A stretch of 5,578 bases of DNA from an uncultured Desulfobulbaceae bacterium (GTDB taxonomy: Bacteria > Desulfobacterota > Desulfobulbia > Desulfobulbales > Desulfobulbaceae). Within the stretch, counting starts at the first letter, position 1; the number at the start of each line of letters is the position of its first letter. Below, in pieces: positions 1-5,578 of the stretch. The position numbers were made by a program, and so were the translations under genes. Location: NCBI GenBank assembly GCA_945787305.1, contig CALZIH010000203.1:1-5578 (forward strand), written 5' to 3'. The notes under the pieces were generated by a model, which saw only the letters and a list, made by a program, of their open reading frames with translations, did no database searches and had not been told where the DNA came from.

Positions 1-1049
1 TTGCGCTTTTCCGACTTTAAACGATTAACAATTTTCTTAACATCCTGAGATCGATCCATTGGCGCCACCAAAACCGCATCCGCAGTTTCGATGACCAAGG
101 TATCCCGCAGCCCCACTCCGGCAACCAGAGTATCCTCAGCCCGGAAAAGTGAATTATCCACATCCTCCAACAGCACGTCACCACTTGTCACATTGCCACG
201 CGTATCCTTTTCAGAGACCTCCCACAGGGCCTTCCAGGAGCCGATATCGCTCCAGCCGATATCGGCCTGGACCACGGAGGCCCGATCCGTTTTCTCCATA
301 AGGGCATAATCAAGCGAGTCCGAGGGGCTCTTTGCCATGGATTGCTGCTCAAAACGAAAAAACACACCATCAACACTACCGTTCTCAACTGCTGCACTCA
401 TGGCTTCAACAACTTCCGGCGCATATTGCCCCAGCTCACCGAGTAAGCTGTCAACTGTGAACGCAAACATGCCGGAATTCCAAAGATAGGTGCCTTCAGC
501 GAGGTAACGCTCCGCCGTGGCAAGGTCCGGCTTTTCCACAAAAGAGGCCACTTTGTGACCATCACCGCGGGCAATATAGCCATAACCGGTTTCAGGATGA
601 TCGGGTACAATACCAAAGGTGGTCAGATTCCCTTTCTCGGCAAGTTGCACCGCCTGATCGACAGCCTCGACAAAGGCATCTTTTTTCGTGATCAGATGAT
701 CTGCCGGCAATACCAACAATATCGCATCCTTCTCCTTTTGCTTCTGGGCAAAAAGAGCCGCACCACAGACGGCGGGAGCAGTATTTCTCCCCAGAGGCTC
801 AAGAAGGATATGGTATTTTTTAAATAACCCCAACTCCTCCACCTGGTTTTTTGTCAGATACCGGTGCTCCTCGCCAACCACGATAATCGGCGGTAACACA
901 TCAGGAAGATCACAGACCCTCTGCAGCGTTGTCTGCAAAAGAGAAAGGTCACCGGCAAGACTGATCACCTGCTTGGGGTACAGTTCACGAGAAAGGGGCC
1001 ACAGTCTGGAGCCGGTACCACCGGCAAGGATAACGGGCTGTATGGACAT
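1..1049 (-). CDS. manC: Mannose-1-phosphate guanylyltransferase (ManC/CpsB/AlgA type), 3' end cut by window
   Basis: The protein makes GDP-mannose from GTP and mannose-1-phosphate in the cytoplasm, the last step of GDP-mannose supply. 349 codons are visible and the frame is still open at the left edge. The nucleotidyltransferase domain is complete: GGTGSRLWPLSR at residues 10-21 (nucleotide-binding loop), YPKQ 24-27, GRNTAP 87-92, LPADH 114-118, TGYGYI 154-159, FVEKP 170-174, WNSGMF 190-195 and IGWSDIGSWKALWE 264-277. The visible end, DRSQDVKKIVNRLK, is the usual linker before the C-terminal mannose-6-phosphate isomerase cupin domain. Family members are about 470-480 residues, so a bifunctional enzyme is likely, but the cupin part is not seen. 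The chosen start puts MSIQPVILAGG at the N-terminus as in homologues, with an AGGA 13 bases upstream (1063-1066), which is rather far. An in-frame ATG at 1100 would add 17 atypical residues. It lies 57 bases downstream of manB and is probably co-transcribed with it. Confidence 0.95.
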   Translation of the reverse strand, partial: MSIQPVILAGGTGSRLWPLSRELYPKQVISLAGDLSLLQTTLQRVCDLPDVLPPIIVVGEEHRYLTKNQVEELGLFKKYHILLEPLGRNTAPAVCGAALFAQKQKEKDAILLVLPADHLITKKDAFVEAVDQAVQLAEKGNLTTFGIVPDHPETGYGYIARGDGHKVASFVEKPDLATAERYLAEGTYLWNSGMFAFTVDSLLGELGQYAPEVVEAMSAAVENGSVDGVFFRFEQQSMAKSPSDSLDYALMEKTDRASVVQADIGWSDIGSWKALWEVSEKDTRGNVTSGDVLLEDVDNSLFRAEDTLVAGVGLRDTLVIETADAVLVAPMDRSQDVKKIVNRLKSEKR

Positions 1050-1081
1050 GATGTATATTTTTTCCTGGTTTCTCTGTAAAA

Positions 1082-1100
1082 ATGGTGAATTAATCACCAT
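1082..1100 (-). repeat. 7-bp inverted repeat (stem-loop) in the manB-manC spacer
   Basis: ATGGTGA and TCACCAT flank the 5-base centre ATTAA and form a perfect 7-bp stem. The dyad begins 6 bases after the manB stop codon and ends 32 bases before the manC ATG. No T-tract follows on the minus strand, so it does not look like an intrinsic terminator. It could affect mRNA stability between the two cistrons, or it could be chance. The arm also contains the alternative in-frame manC ATG at 1100. Confidence 0.4.
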
Positions 1101-1106
1101 ATCCTA

Positions 1107-2483
1107 CTACTCCGCCCTGATAAGCGCCAGCAACTCTTCTGTTTTTTCTTTCAGCAGCTGCGGATTTGCACGGGTTTCGACATTGAGCCGTAACACCGGT
1201 TCAGTGTTTGACTTACGAAGATTAAATCGAAAATCGGAAAAAGAGACGGAAAGCCCATCGGTGTAGTCCTTATCCCCATCGGCATACTGCTGCTCAACTG
1301 CTCCAATGACCGCATCCGGATCTTTCACCTTGGAGTTAATTTCGCCGCTAACCGGATAAGCAACCATGCGGTCATCAACCATTGACGACAAGCGGCTACC
1401 GCCAGCCGCCATCAACTGGCAGACAAGCAACCAGGGTAGCATCCCGGAATCACAGTAGCCAAAATCTCGAAAATAATGGTGGGCTGACATTTCGCCACCG
1501 TAGACAGCATCGGTTGCACGCATTTTTTCCTTGATAAAAGCATGACCGGTACGGGTCATTACGGGTTTTCCGCCGGCCGCTGAAACCATTTCCTGCGTAT
1601 TCCAGACAAGCCTGGGGTCATGAAGAATGGTCGCTCCAGGTTGCTGATGCAGCATAGCCACACCAAGCAGGCCGACGATATAATACCCCTCAATGAAACG
1701 TCCGTTTTCATCATAGAAAAAACAACGGTCAAAGTCACCATCCCAGGCGATCCCCACATCTGCATGATACTCACGGACCGCTGCAGCCGTTGCTTCCCTC
1801 TTCTCCGGCAGGAGAGGGTTGGGAACACCATTGGGGAAAGTGCCGTCGGGCTCGTGGTTGAGGCGGATAAACGTAAAGGGCAGGTGTTGCTCTAGAAGGT
1901 CAATAACCGGCCCTGCACAGCCGTTGCCACCATTGACCACCAATGTCATTGGCTGCAGGAGATCCGTATCAATCAAAGAGAGAAGATGACGAATGTAGTT
2001 GTTCTTATCAGAGGAATCAATAAGAGCTCCGGACGCGCTGCCCCCGAGTCGCTTCTGCTGCTGCCACCAGTCATCATCGGCAGCGCGGGTAGCAATTTCT
2101 CGCAGCCCGGAATCGCTGGAAACGGGGCGAGCGCCTCGCTGTACCATTTTCATACCGTTATAATCAGCCGGGTTGTGACTGGCGGTCACCATGATGCCGC
2201 CATCGACTCCCCGTTGCTCCCCACTAAACACCGCATAATACATTTCTTCCGTTCCACAAAGACCGATATCTTCGACATCCACCCCCCGCGCAGTTAAACT
2301 GTCCGTCAGGGCCTGGGCGATACCTGGGCTTGACATGCGCATATCATGGCCGAGCACAATCCGATCGGCAGAAAACTGCTCGGCAAACGCACAGCCGATC
2401 CGGGCTGCAATGTTCTCATCAAGTTCATCGGGAACTCGTCCCCGGACATCATAGGCAGTGAAACAGGATAAAGGTACTGTCAT
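1107..2483 (-). CDS. manB: Phosphomannomutase / phosphoglucomutase (ManB/CpsG type)
   Basis: The enzyme interconverts mannose-6-phosphate and mannose-1-phosphate in the cytoplasm, providing the substrate for the ManC encoded just downstream. It has 458 residues, very close to E. coli CpsG/ManB (about 456). It is an alpha-D-phosphohexomutase with all four signature sites: the phosphoserine loop TASHNP at 100-105 (Ser102), the Mg-binding loop DGDFD at 248-252, the sugar-specificity loop GEMSAHH at 330-336 and the phosphate-binding loop RKSNTEP at 423-429. The GEMSAHHYF form and the DGDFDRC context fit the CpsG/ManB/AlgC subgroup, so some phosphoglucomutase activity is possible. The start at 2483 is preferred because AGAGGA lies 5 bases upstream and MTVPLSCFTAYDVRG matches family N-termini. 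A GTG at 2540 would add 19 hydrophobic residues with no family counterpart. It is the first gene of a minus-strand manB-manC unit. No frameshift or missing catalytic residue is seen. Confidence 0.96.
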   Translation of the reverse strand: MTVPLSCFTAYDVRGRVPDELDENIAARIGCAFAEQFSADRIVLGHDMRMSSPGIAQALTDSLTARGVDVEDIGLCGTEEMYYAVFSGEQRGVDGGIMVTASHNPADYNGMKMVQRGARPVSSDSGLREIATRAADDDWWQQQKRLGGSASGALIDSSDKNNYIRHLLSLIDTDLLQPMTLVVNGGNGCAGPVIDLLEQHLPFTFIRLNHEPDGTFPNGVPNPLLPEKREATAAAVREYHADVGIAWDGDFDRCFFYDENGRFIEGYYIVGLLGVAMLHQQPGATILHDPRLVWNTQEMVSAAGGKPVMTRTGHAFIKEKMRATDAVYGGEMSAHHYFRDFGYCDSGMLPWLLVCQLMAAGGSRLSSMVDDRMVAYPVSGEINSKVKDPDAVIGAVEQQYADGDKDYTDGLSVSFSDFRFNLRKSNTEPVLRLNVETRANPQLLKEKTEELLALIRAE

Positions 2484-2488
2484 AGTAA

Positions 2489-2494
2489 TCCTCT
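2489..2494 (-). promoter_or_regulatory. Ribosome binding site of manB
   Basis: AGAGGA on the minus strand is followed by a 5-base spacer (TTACT) and the ATG at 2483. It decides the manB start in favour of 2483 over the upstream GTG at 2540. Confidence 0.7.
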
Positions 2495-2528
2495 GATAAA
2501 AAGACTTTTGCAAGACGACAAAAAGCAG

Positions 2529-2534
2529 ACTATA
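2529..2534 (-). promoter_or_regulatory. Possible -10 element for manB
   Basis: TATAGT on the minus strand matches five of six bases of the sigma70 consensus TATAAT and would give a leader of roughly 40 bases before the manB ATG. No good -35 hexamer is found at 16-18 bases upstream; the best is a weak TTATGC. This is a tentative call. Confidence 0.25.
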
Positions 2535-2621
2535 TACCACATGATCAACTTAGCATAACCGAAAAAGACCAACAACCTGACGAATTTTGATGAACTCGCA
2601 AAAAATCGAAAACGACATTTG

Positions 2622-2641
2622 CACTGTACCGAAATACAGTG
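2622..2641. promoter_or_regulatory. Perfect dyad CACTGTA-N6-TACAGTG, candidate operator (LexA-box-like)
   Basis: The 20 bases CACTGTACCGAAATACAGTG carry two perfectly complementary 7-base arms around a 6-base centre. The core is CTGT-N8-ACAG, the spacing of the E. coli-type LexA box (CTG-N10-CAG). The dyad lies 138 bases upstream of manB and 262 bases upstream of rmlA. Imperfect promoter-like hexamers flank it on the plus strand (TTGCAC at 2619, TATGAC at 2644, with a 19-base gap). The symmetry is plain in the sequence; its assignment to LexA or any regulator is inference, and some deltaproteobacterial LexA proteins use other motifs. Confidence 0.4.
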
Positions 2642-2714
2642 AGTATGACCTTTCCGCCGTCGGTGGCGATGCTTTTTACTATGCGATTACCATCGAACTT
2701 CAGTCTTTTTGCTC

Positions 2715-2786
2715 GTCACTCCCGCGAAGGTGGGAATCTAGGTGGTCTAGCCAACTACGCTGGATTCCCGCCTTTGCGGGAATGAC
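2715..2786. repeat. 72-bp palindromic interspersed repeat (REPIN/MITE-like, TTCCCGC...GCGGGAA family)
   Basis: Two 27-base arms (2715-2741 and 2760-2786) are inverted copies matching at 23 of 27 positions and are separated by 18 bases. Each arm is itself a small hairpin. The right one is perfect: ATTCCCGC (2764-2771), loop CTTT, GCGGGAAT (2776-2783). The left one, at 2718-2737, has one mismatch and one G-U pair. This two-hairpin, head-to-head form and the core 'GTCATTCCCGC...GCGGGAATCCAG' match a repeat family scattered through many proteobacterial genomes and probably moved by a transposase acting in trans. All four arm differences are transitions; in a plus-strand RNA three of them become G-U pairs. 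No transposase gene is nearby. Confidence 0.85.
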
Positions 2787-2903
2787 TTTTCGGCAGAAAG
2801 CATTCTTAGAATTATCGACACATTACGGTTTCTGCTCCAAAACCGGCTGAGTTTCAGTGGTAATCACATTTTACTAAACCGATAATTATTACAAAGCACC
2901 ATT

Positions 2904-3797
2904 ATGAAAGGAATCATCCTCGCCGGCGGGTCCGGAACCCGTCTCTATCCATTGACCCGGGTCATCAGCAAACAGTTGATCCCGGTCTACGACAAACCAA
3001 TGATCTATTACCCCATGTCGGTCCTCATGCTGGCAGGCATCCGGGATATCCTCATCATATCAACCACCCACGATCTGCCGCGTTTCTCGGAACTTTTTGG
3101 AAACGGCAAGCAACTTGGCCTCAACATCTCCTATGCCGAACAACCTCGGCCGGAAGGCCTGGCCCAGGCTTTTCTCATCGGCAAAAACTTCATCGGCAAC
3201 GACTCCGTCTGCCTGGTTCTCGGAGACAACATTTTCTTTGGCCACGGCTTTGCCGAGATTATCCAGCGTTGCAGCAAACTGGCCGATGGCGGTAAAATAT
3301 TCGGATACCTGGTCAGGGACCCTGAACGCTATGGTGTTGTCGAATTCAACAAACAGCAACAGGTTGTAGGGATCGAAGAAAAACCCAAAAAACCAAAATC
3401 GCGTTATGCGGTACCCGGCCTGTATTTCTATGACAACACGGTGGTCGATGTTGCAACGGCCATCGTTCCATCTGATCGAGGCGAGCTAGAGATTACCGAT
3501 GTCAACAAACACTATCTTGAGCAGGGAAAACTCTCCGTCGAATTGCTGGGTCGCGGTTTCTGTTGGCTCGATACCGGCACACACGAATCCCTGCAACAGG
3601 CATCAAGTTATGTCCAGGCCGTACAAGAGCGCCAGGGACTCAAGATAGCATGCCTGGAAGAAATTGCCTATCGACTGGGCTATATCGACAGAGAGCAGGT
3701 CGAACGTTTCGCCACCTCAATGAAAAAAAATCAATACGGCCAATATCTGCTGGAAGTTCTCAGAGATACAATCCCGGACGGAACAGCAGATCAATGA
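2904..3797 (+). CDS. rmlA: Glucose-1-phosphate thymidylyltransferase (RmlA/RfbA)
   Basis: The enzyme joins dTTP and glucose-1-phosphate to give dTDP-glucose, the first committed step towards dTDP-L-rhamnose, in the cytoplasm. It has 297 residues, the usual size for the short RmlA class (about 290). Visible motifs are GGSGTRLYPLT at 8-18 (nucleotide loop with Arg13), SKQLIPVYDKPMIYYP at 22-37 (Lys23), LGDNIFFG at 106-113 (Asp108, metal site), ERYGVVEF 141-148, EEKP 158-161 (sugar-phosphate Lys160), GELEITDVN 193-201 and WLDTGTH 221-227 (Asp223, second metal ligand). The MKGIILAGG start is typical and nothing longer is plausible, although only a weak ribosome site precedes it. The stop overlaps the rmlD start in ATGA, so the two are translationally coupled. 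Family members are usually inhibited by dTDP-rhamnose at an allosteric site. Confidence 0.97.
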   Translation: MKGIILAGGSGTRLYPLTRVISKQLIPVYDKPMIYYPMSVLMLAGIRDILIISTTHDLPRFSELFGNGKQLGLNISYAEQPRPEGLAQAFLIGKNFIGNDSVCLVLGDNIFFGHGFAEIIQRCSKLADGGKIFGYLVRDPERYGVVEFNKQQQVVGIEEKPKKPKSRYAVPGLYFYDNTVVDVATAIVPSDRGELEITDVNKHYLEQGKLSVELLGRGFCWLDTGTHESLQQASSYVQAVQERQGLKIACLEEIAYRLGYIDREQVERFATSMKKNQYGQYLLEVLRDTIPDGTADQ

Positions 3798-4684
3798 ACA
3801 TCCTTATAACCGGTGCCGGCGGACAACTCGGCCAGGATTGCTGCAAAAGGCTTTCCGCCATCCATCGACTGACAGCCTGCAGCTCCACCGACCTTGACAT
3901 CACCGAGCCGTCACAGATACAAGATGCCTTCACAACAAACAAACCCGAGGTGGTAATCAATTGTGCCGCCTACACCGCTGTCGATCGTTGTGAAGAAGAC
4001 CGGGAACGTTGTCGGCAGGTCAACAATATCGGCCCAGCAAACCTTGCCCGACAATGTGCAAAAACCGGTTGCCGCCTGATCCATATTTCCACCGACTATG
4101 TGTTTGATGGCAACAAACATATCCCCGAACCGTACCGCGAAGATGATCCCACAGCACCGCTCTCCGTGTACGGCACGAGTAAACTTGCCGGAGAGTTGGC
4201 CATTAGAGAGGAGCTGGAAAACCACCTGATCATCCGAACCGCCTGGCTGTACGGATTGGGAAGCGCTAATTTCCTCAAAACCATCTTACGCCTGGCTATT
4301 GGAAACCCCGGTCGAACCCTGAAGGTGGTGAATGATCAGTTCGGCTCCCTGACCTGGACCGGACGACTGGCTGAACAGATAGCATGCCTGTTGGAAAGTG
4401 AGTTGACCGGAATTGTTCATGCTACTGCCGAGGGATTTTCAAGTTGGCATGAAGGAGCAATTCACTTTCTCCGGGCCATGGATGTACATACGGATATCAT
4501 CCCCTGCAGCACAGCCGAATACCCTACCCCCGCCCACAGGCCAGCCAACTCCATCCTGGAAAATGCGCGACTGAAATTGGAGGGGCTCAACAAAATGGTA
4601 CCCTGGCAACAAGATGTGGAAACTTTTGCCCGCGTCAACCGGGAAGAGCTGCTCCGTGAAGCTCAAGCGCAATGCACAACATAA
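3794..4684 (+). CDS. rmlD: dTDP-4-dehydrorhamnose reductase (RmlD/RfbD)
   Basis: The enzyme reduces dTDP-4-dehydro-L-rhamnose to dTDP-L-rhamnose with NAD(P)H, the final step of the pathway that RmlA begins. It has 296 residues, the normal length for this short-chain-dehydrogenase-like family. Motifs: Rossmann loop TGAGGQLG at 6-13, DLDIT 33-37, INCAAYTAVDRCE 55-67, ISTDYVFDG 98-106 (Thr100), catalytic YGTSK at 126-130 (Tyr126, Lys130), RTAWLYG and a C-terminal HRPANSILEN. The start at 3794 gives MNILITGAGGQLG at the N-terminus and a 4-base ATGA overlap with rmlA. An upstream ATG at 3563 in this frame would only read through rmlA out of frame. It ends in tandem stops, TAATAA (4682-4687). The protein has 11 cysteines, which seems high for the family. 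rmlB and rmlC are not in the window, so the gene set is split or continues elsewhere. Confidence 0.96.
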   Translation: MNILITGAGGQLGQDCCKRLSAIHRLTACSSTDLDITEPSQIQDAFTTNKPEVVINCAAYTAVDRCEEDRERCRQVNNIGPANLARQCAKTGCRLIHISTDYVFDGNKHIPEPYREDDPTAPLSVYGTSKLAGELAIREELENHLIIRTAWLYGLGSANFLKTILRLAIGNPGRTLKVVNDQFGSLTWTGRLAEQIACLLESELTGIVHATAEGFSSWHEGAIHFLRAMDVHTDIIPCSTAEYPTPAHRPANSILENARLKLEGLNKMVPWQQDVETFARVNREELLREAQAQCTT

Positions 4685-4711
4685 TAACTGATCACCATCA
4701 ACGCTCAGTTA
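4685..4711 (+). repeat. Weak inverted repeat after rmlD
   Basis: TAACTGA (4685-4691) and TCAGTTA (4705-4711) are perfect 7-base inverted copies with a 13-base loop, immediately after the rmlD stop. The stem is AT-rich and no T-tract follows, so it is not a convincing intrinsic terminator, although it is placed where one would be expected. Confidence 0.3.
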
Positions 4712-4803
4712 GTCCTGCTCGAAATGATTTTCACCTCAGATAACTGTTGAGCCAATTGTTTATGATGCAAACCAAAAGAAAATAGCGAACCTGTCTCCCG
4801 GAT

Positions 4804-4825
4804 TGGTGAACAAATTCAGTCACCA
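4804..4825. repeat. Inverted repeat TGGTGA-N10-TCACCA in the convergent spacer
   Basis: A perfect 6-bp stem with a 10-base loop lies 16 bases past the pilZ-gene stop, in the 157-base convergent spacer (4685-4841). No T-tract follows on either strand. The stem sequence is the same as the inner six pairs of the dyad after manB (1082-1100). No clear terminator is seen in this spacer for either the rmlA-rmlD unit or the pilZ gene. Confidence 0.3.
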
Positions 4826-4841
4826 CAGGAAAAAGATGGTT

Positions 4842-5210
4842 TCAATCCTGAAAACTGAATTCACTCAACAGTGAAGAAACACAGCCGGCCTCTTCCATTA
4901 AAAGCTCGTTGAACTGAAATCCGGCAACGAACATTTCCGGATTGACATCGCCCCTGCACCATCGACAGACGGCCCGGACGTTCAACTCGCTCCGTTGTCC
5001 AATGGGACTGGGAAACTTGATCCGAAGGCGGTATTCTTTCCGCACCCCAACTGACTCCTTACTGACTAACATCAAACCTTTATGGGTAAGATCGGCCACA
5101 TGGCCGATAACCCGACTGTTGACTCCATCAAATACCTGCAAATACGAATAGAGTTGTCGCCGCTTTTCACTACGCTGTTCAGTCATTTCGCTTTCCGGCT
5201 CCCGTAGCAT
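4842..5210 (-). CDS. PilZ-domain protein (putative c-di-GMP receptor)
   Basis: A 122-residue single-domain protein, cytoplasmic, with no signal peptide or membrane segment. PilZ domains bind the second messenger cyclic di-GMP and pass the signal to motility, adhesion or polysaccharide machinery. Seen here are the RxxxR motif (R13-S-E-K-R17), then DLTHKG at 40-45, matching the (D/N)xSxxG motif with Thr in place of Ser, inside a beta-rich stretch (HVADLTHKGLMLVS). A later strand region with CRWCRGD and FVAGFQF is typical of the barrel end. Both ligand motifs being present suggests c-di-GMP binding, but this is inference. The start is uncertain: ATG at 5210 has GGAG only 2 bases upstream, while ATG at 5186 (residue 9, MTEQRSEKRR) has GGGAG/GGAAAG upstream at looser spacing. 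It lies 17 bases after the UPF0280 gene on the same strand, probably in one operon. Its target is unknown. Confidence 0.85.
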   Translation of the reverse strand: MLREPESEMTEQRSEKRRQLYSYLQVFDGVNSRVIGHVADLTHKGLMLVSKESVGVRKEYRLRIKFPSPIGQRSELNVRAVCRWCRGDVNPEMFVAGFQFNELLMEEAGCVSSLLSEFSFQD

Positions 5211-5227
5211 GACTCCATATTTTACGA

Positions 5228-5578
5228 TTATCGAGAAGCAACTTGCACTAATTCAACCGCACCCCAGGCGCCGAGCTTTTCTCCGGCAATCAGCACCACT
5301 CCGGTTACATCTTCAAGTTCCTGTGCAACCCGCAGCGCTTGGTTCAACCCATCCCCGCCTCGCCGCACTTCGTTTCCAAGGCGTGTAGCCAGAGCATCGG
5401 CAAAGGGGGTCGACGGGGCAATCACAACTGCCGCATCAGCTTCACCAAGACTGAGGGAGTGCCCTATGGATGCTGATGAAGTACATACTCCGCAAGGCAT
5501 CTGCATCGGCGACAGTTTCACTCCTACCCGACCACTGAGCGGTGATTCTCCGGCATAGATGGATATCGTGCATGTTTC
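5228..5578 (-). CDS. UPF0280 family protein (ApbE-related), C-terminal part, 5' end cut by window
   Basis: 116 C-terminal residues are visible and the frame is open, with no stop, to the right edge, so the gene starts outside. A GTG at 5521 lies in frame but is internal, because coding sequence continues upstream (ETCTISIYAGESPLSGRVG). The end matches the UPF0280/COG2122 family: a GVCTSSASIGHSLSLGEAD stretch (family form CTSSGTVGHSLSFGKAD), then PFADALATRLGNEV, then VVLIAGEKLGAWGAVELV. The ADALAT element resembles the metal-binding ADA-AT motif of ApbE, the FAD:protein FMN transferase, to which UPF0280 proteins are related. The actual activity of UPF0280 is not established to my knowledge. 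Family members are about 240-255 residues, so roughly half is missing. It ends in TAA 17 bases before the pilZ gene and is probably co-transcribed with it. Confidence 0.85.
   Translation of the reverse strand, partial: ETCTISIYAGESPLSGRVGVKLSPMQMPCGVCTSSASIGHSLSLGEADAAVVIAPSTPFADALATRLGNEVRRGGDGLNQALRVAQELEDVTGVVLIAGEKLGAWGAVELVQVASR

Larger units (their letters stand above)
2484..2903. other. Divergent intergenic region between manB and rmlA
   Basis: These 420 bases separate two divergent sugar-nucleotide operons and hold no credible gene. Seen here are the manB ribosome site and possible -10 (2489-2534), an A-rich stretch (about 2588-2613), a perfect dyad at 2622-2641, a 72-bp palindromic repeat at 2715-2786, and an AT-rich leader just before rmlA. 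No convincing -35/-10 pair for rmlA was found, and no strong Shine-Dalgarno precedes its ATG at 2904. The one open frame on the plus strand (2587-2850) runs through the palindromic repeat and is rejected as a gene. Confidence 0.7.

Noticed and set aside
973..1266. Plus-strand open frame across the manB-manC junction
   Set aside because: It is antisense to two well-supported genes and shows no domain.
2484..2540. 19-residue N-terminal extension of manB from GTG at 2540
   Set aside because: It has no family counterpart, would cover the likely -10, and a good Shine-Dalgarno supports the ATG at 2483.
2587..2850. Plus-strand open frame of 87 codons between manB and rmlA
   Set aside because: Its C-terminal half is the translated palindromic repeat (peptide WIPAFAGMT, a known hallmark of false genes on this repeat family), and the rest shows no recognisable domain or good ribosome site.
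3563..3793. N-terminal extension of rmlD from an upstream ATG
   Set aside because: It lies wholly inside rmlA in another frame; the family-type start MNILITGAGGQLG at 3794, with ATGA overlap, is clearly the real one.
4685..4841. Intrinsic terminators between the convergent rmlD and pilZ genes
   Set aside because: The stem-loops here are short or AT-rich and none is followed by a T-tract on either strand, so no terminator can be called with confidence.
5228..5521. Complete 97-residue protein starting at GTG 5521
   Set aside because: The same frame stays open with family-like sequence to the window edge, so this is the end of a longer UPF0280 protein.
1..5578. A hidden novel system (defence, retron, CRISPR, toxin-antitoxin)
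   Set aside because: Nearly all coding capacity is taken by recognised housekeeping or polysaccharide-precursor genes, and no repeat array, reverse transcriptase, nuclease or toxin-like small gene pair was seen on either strand.

Overview
The window holds ordinary, well-recognised bacterial genes for activated sugar precursors of surface polysaccharide, followed by a small c-di-GMP-type regulator and the end of an ApbE-related protein. Six protein genes can be supported, four complete and two cut by the window edges. I see no RNA gene, CRISPR array, transposase or phage gene. The moderate G+C, the style of the PilZ protein and the presence of a UPF0280 gene suggest a Desulfobacterota (deltaproteobacterial, perhaps Desulfobulbales-like) or similar Gram-negative genome. 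That assignment is inference only.

Layout. Positions 1-1049 (minus) carry the N-terminal 349 residues of a ManC-type mannose-1-phosphate guanylyltransferase, whose C-terminus lies beyond the left edge. Positions 1107-2483 (minus) carry a complete ManB/CpsG phosphomannomutase, transcribed just ahead of manC. Together they make GDP-mannose from mannose-6-phosphate. Positions 2484-2903 form a 420-base divergent intergenic region. It contains a 20-bp perfect-arm dyad resembling a LexA box and a 72-bp inverted repeat of the widespread 'TTCCCGC...GCGGGAA' palindromic family. Positions 2904-3797 and 3794-4684 (plus) are rmlA and rmlD, overlapping by ATGA. They encode the first and last steps of dTDP-L-rhamnose synthesis, and rmlB and rmlC are not here. 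Positions 4685-4841 are a convergent spacer with weak stem-loops. Positions 4842-5210 (minus) are a PilZ-domain protein, and 5228-5578 (minus) are the C-terminal part of a UPF0280 (ApbE-like) protein.

How it works together. Two divergent operons supply GDP-mannose (a precursor also for GDP-fucose or GDP-rhamnose) and dTDP-rhamnose, the usual sugar donors for O-antigen, capsule or exopolysaccharide. The PilZ protein may sense c-di-GMP, but a link to polysaccharide output is only inferred from proximity, because it lies in a separate, convergent transcription unit. I found no convincing evidence of a novel system. The items most worth a second look are the two intergenic palindromic elements.
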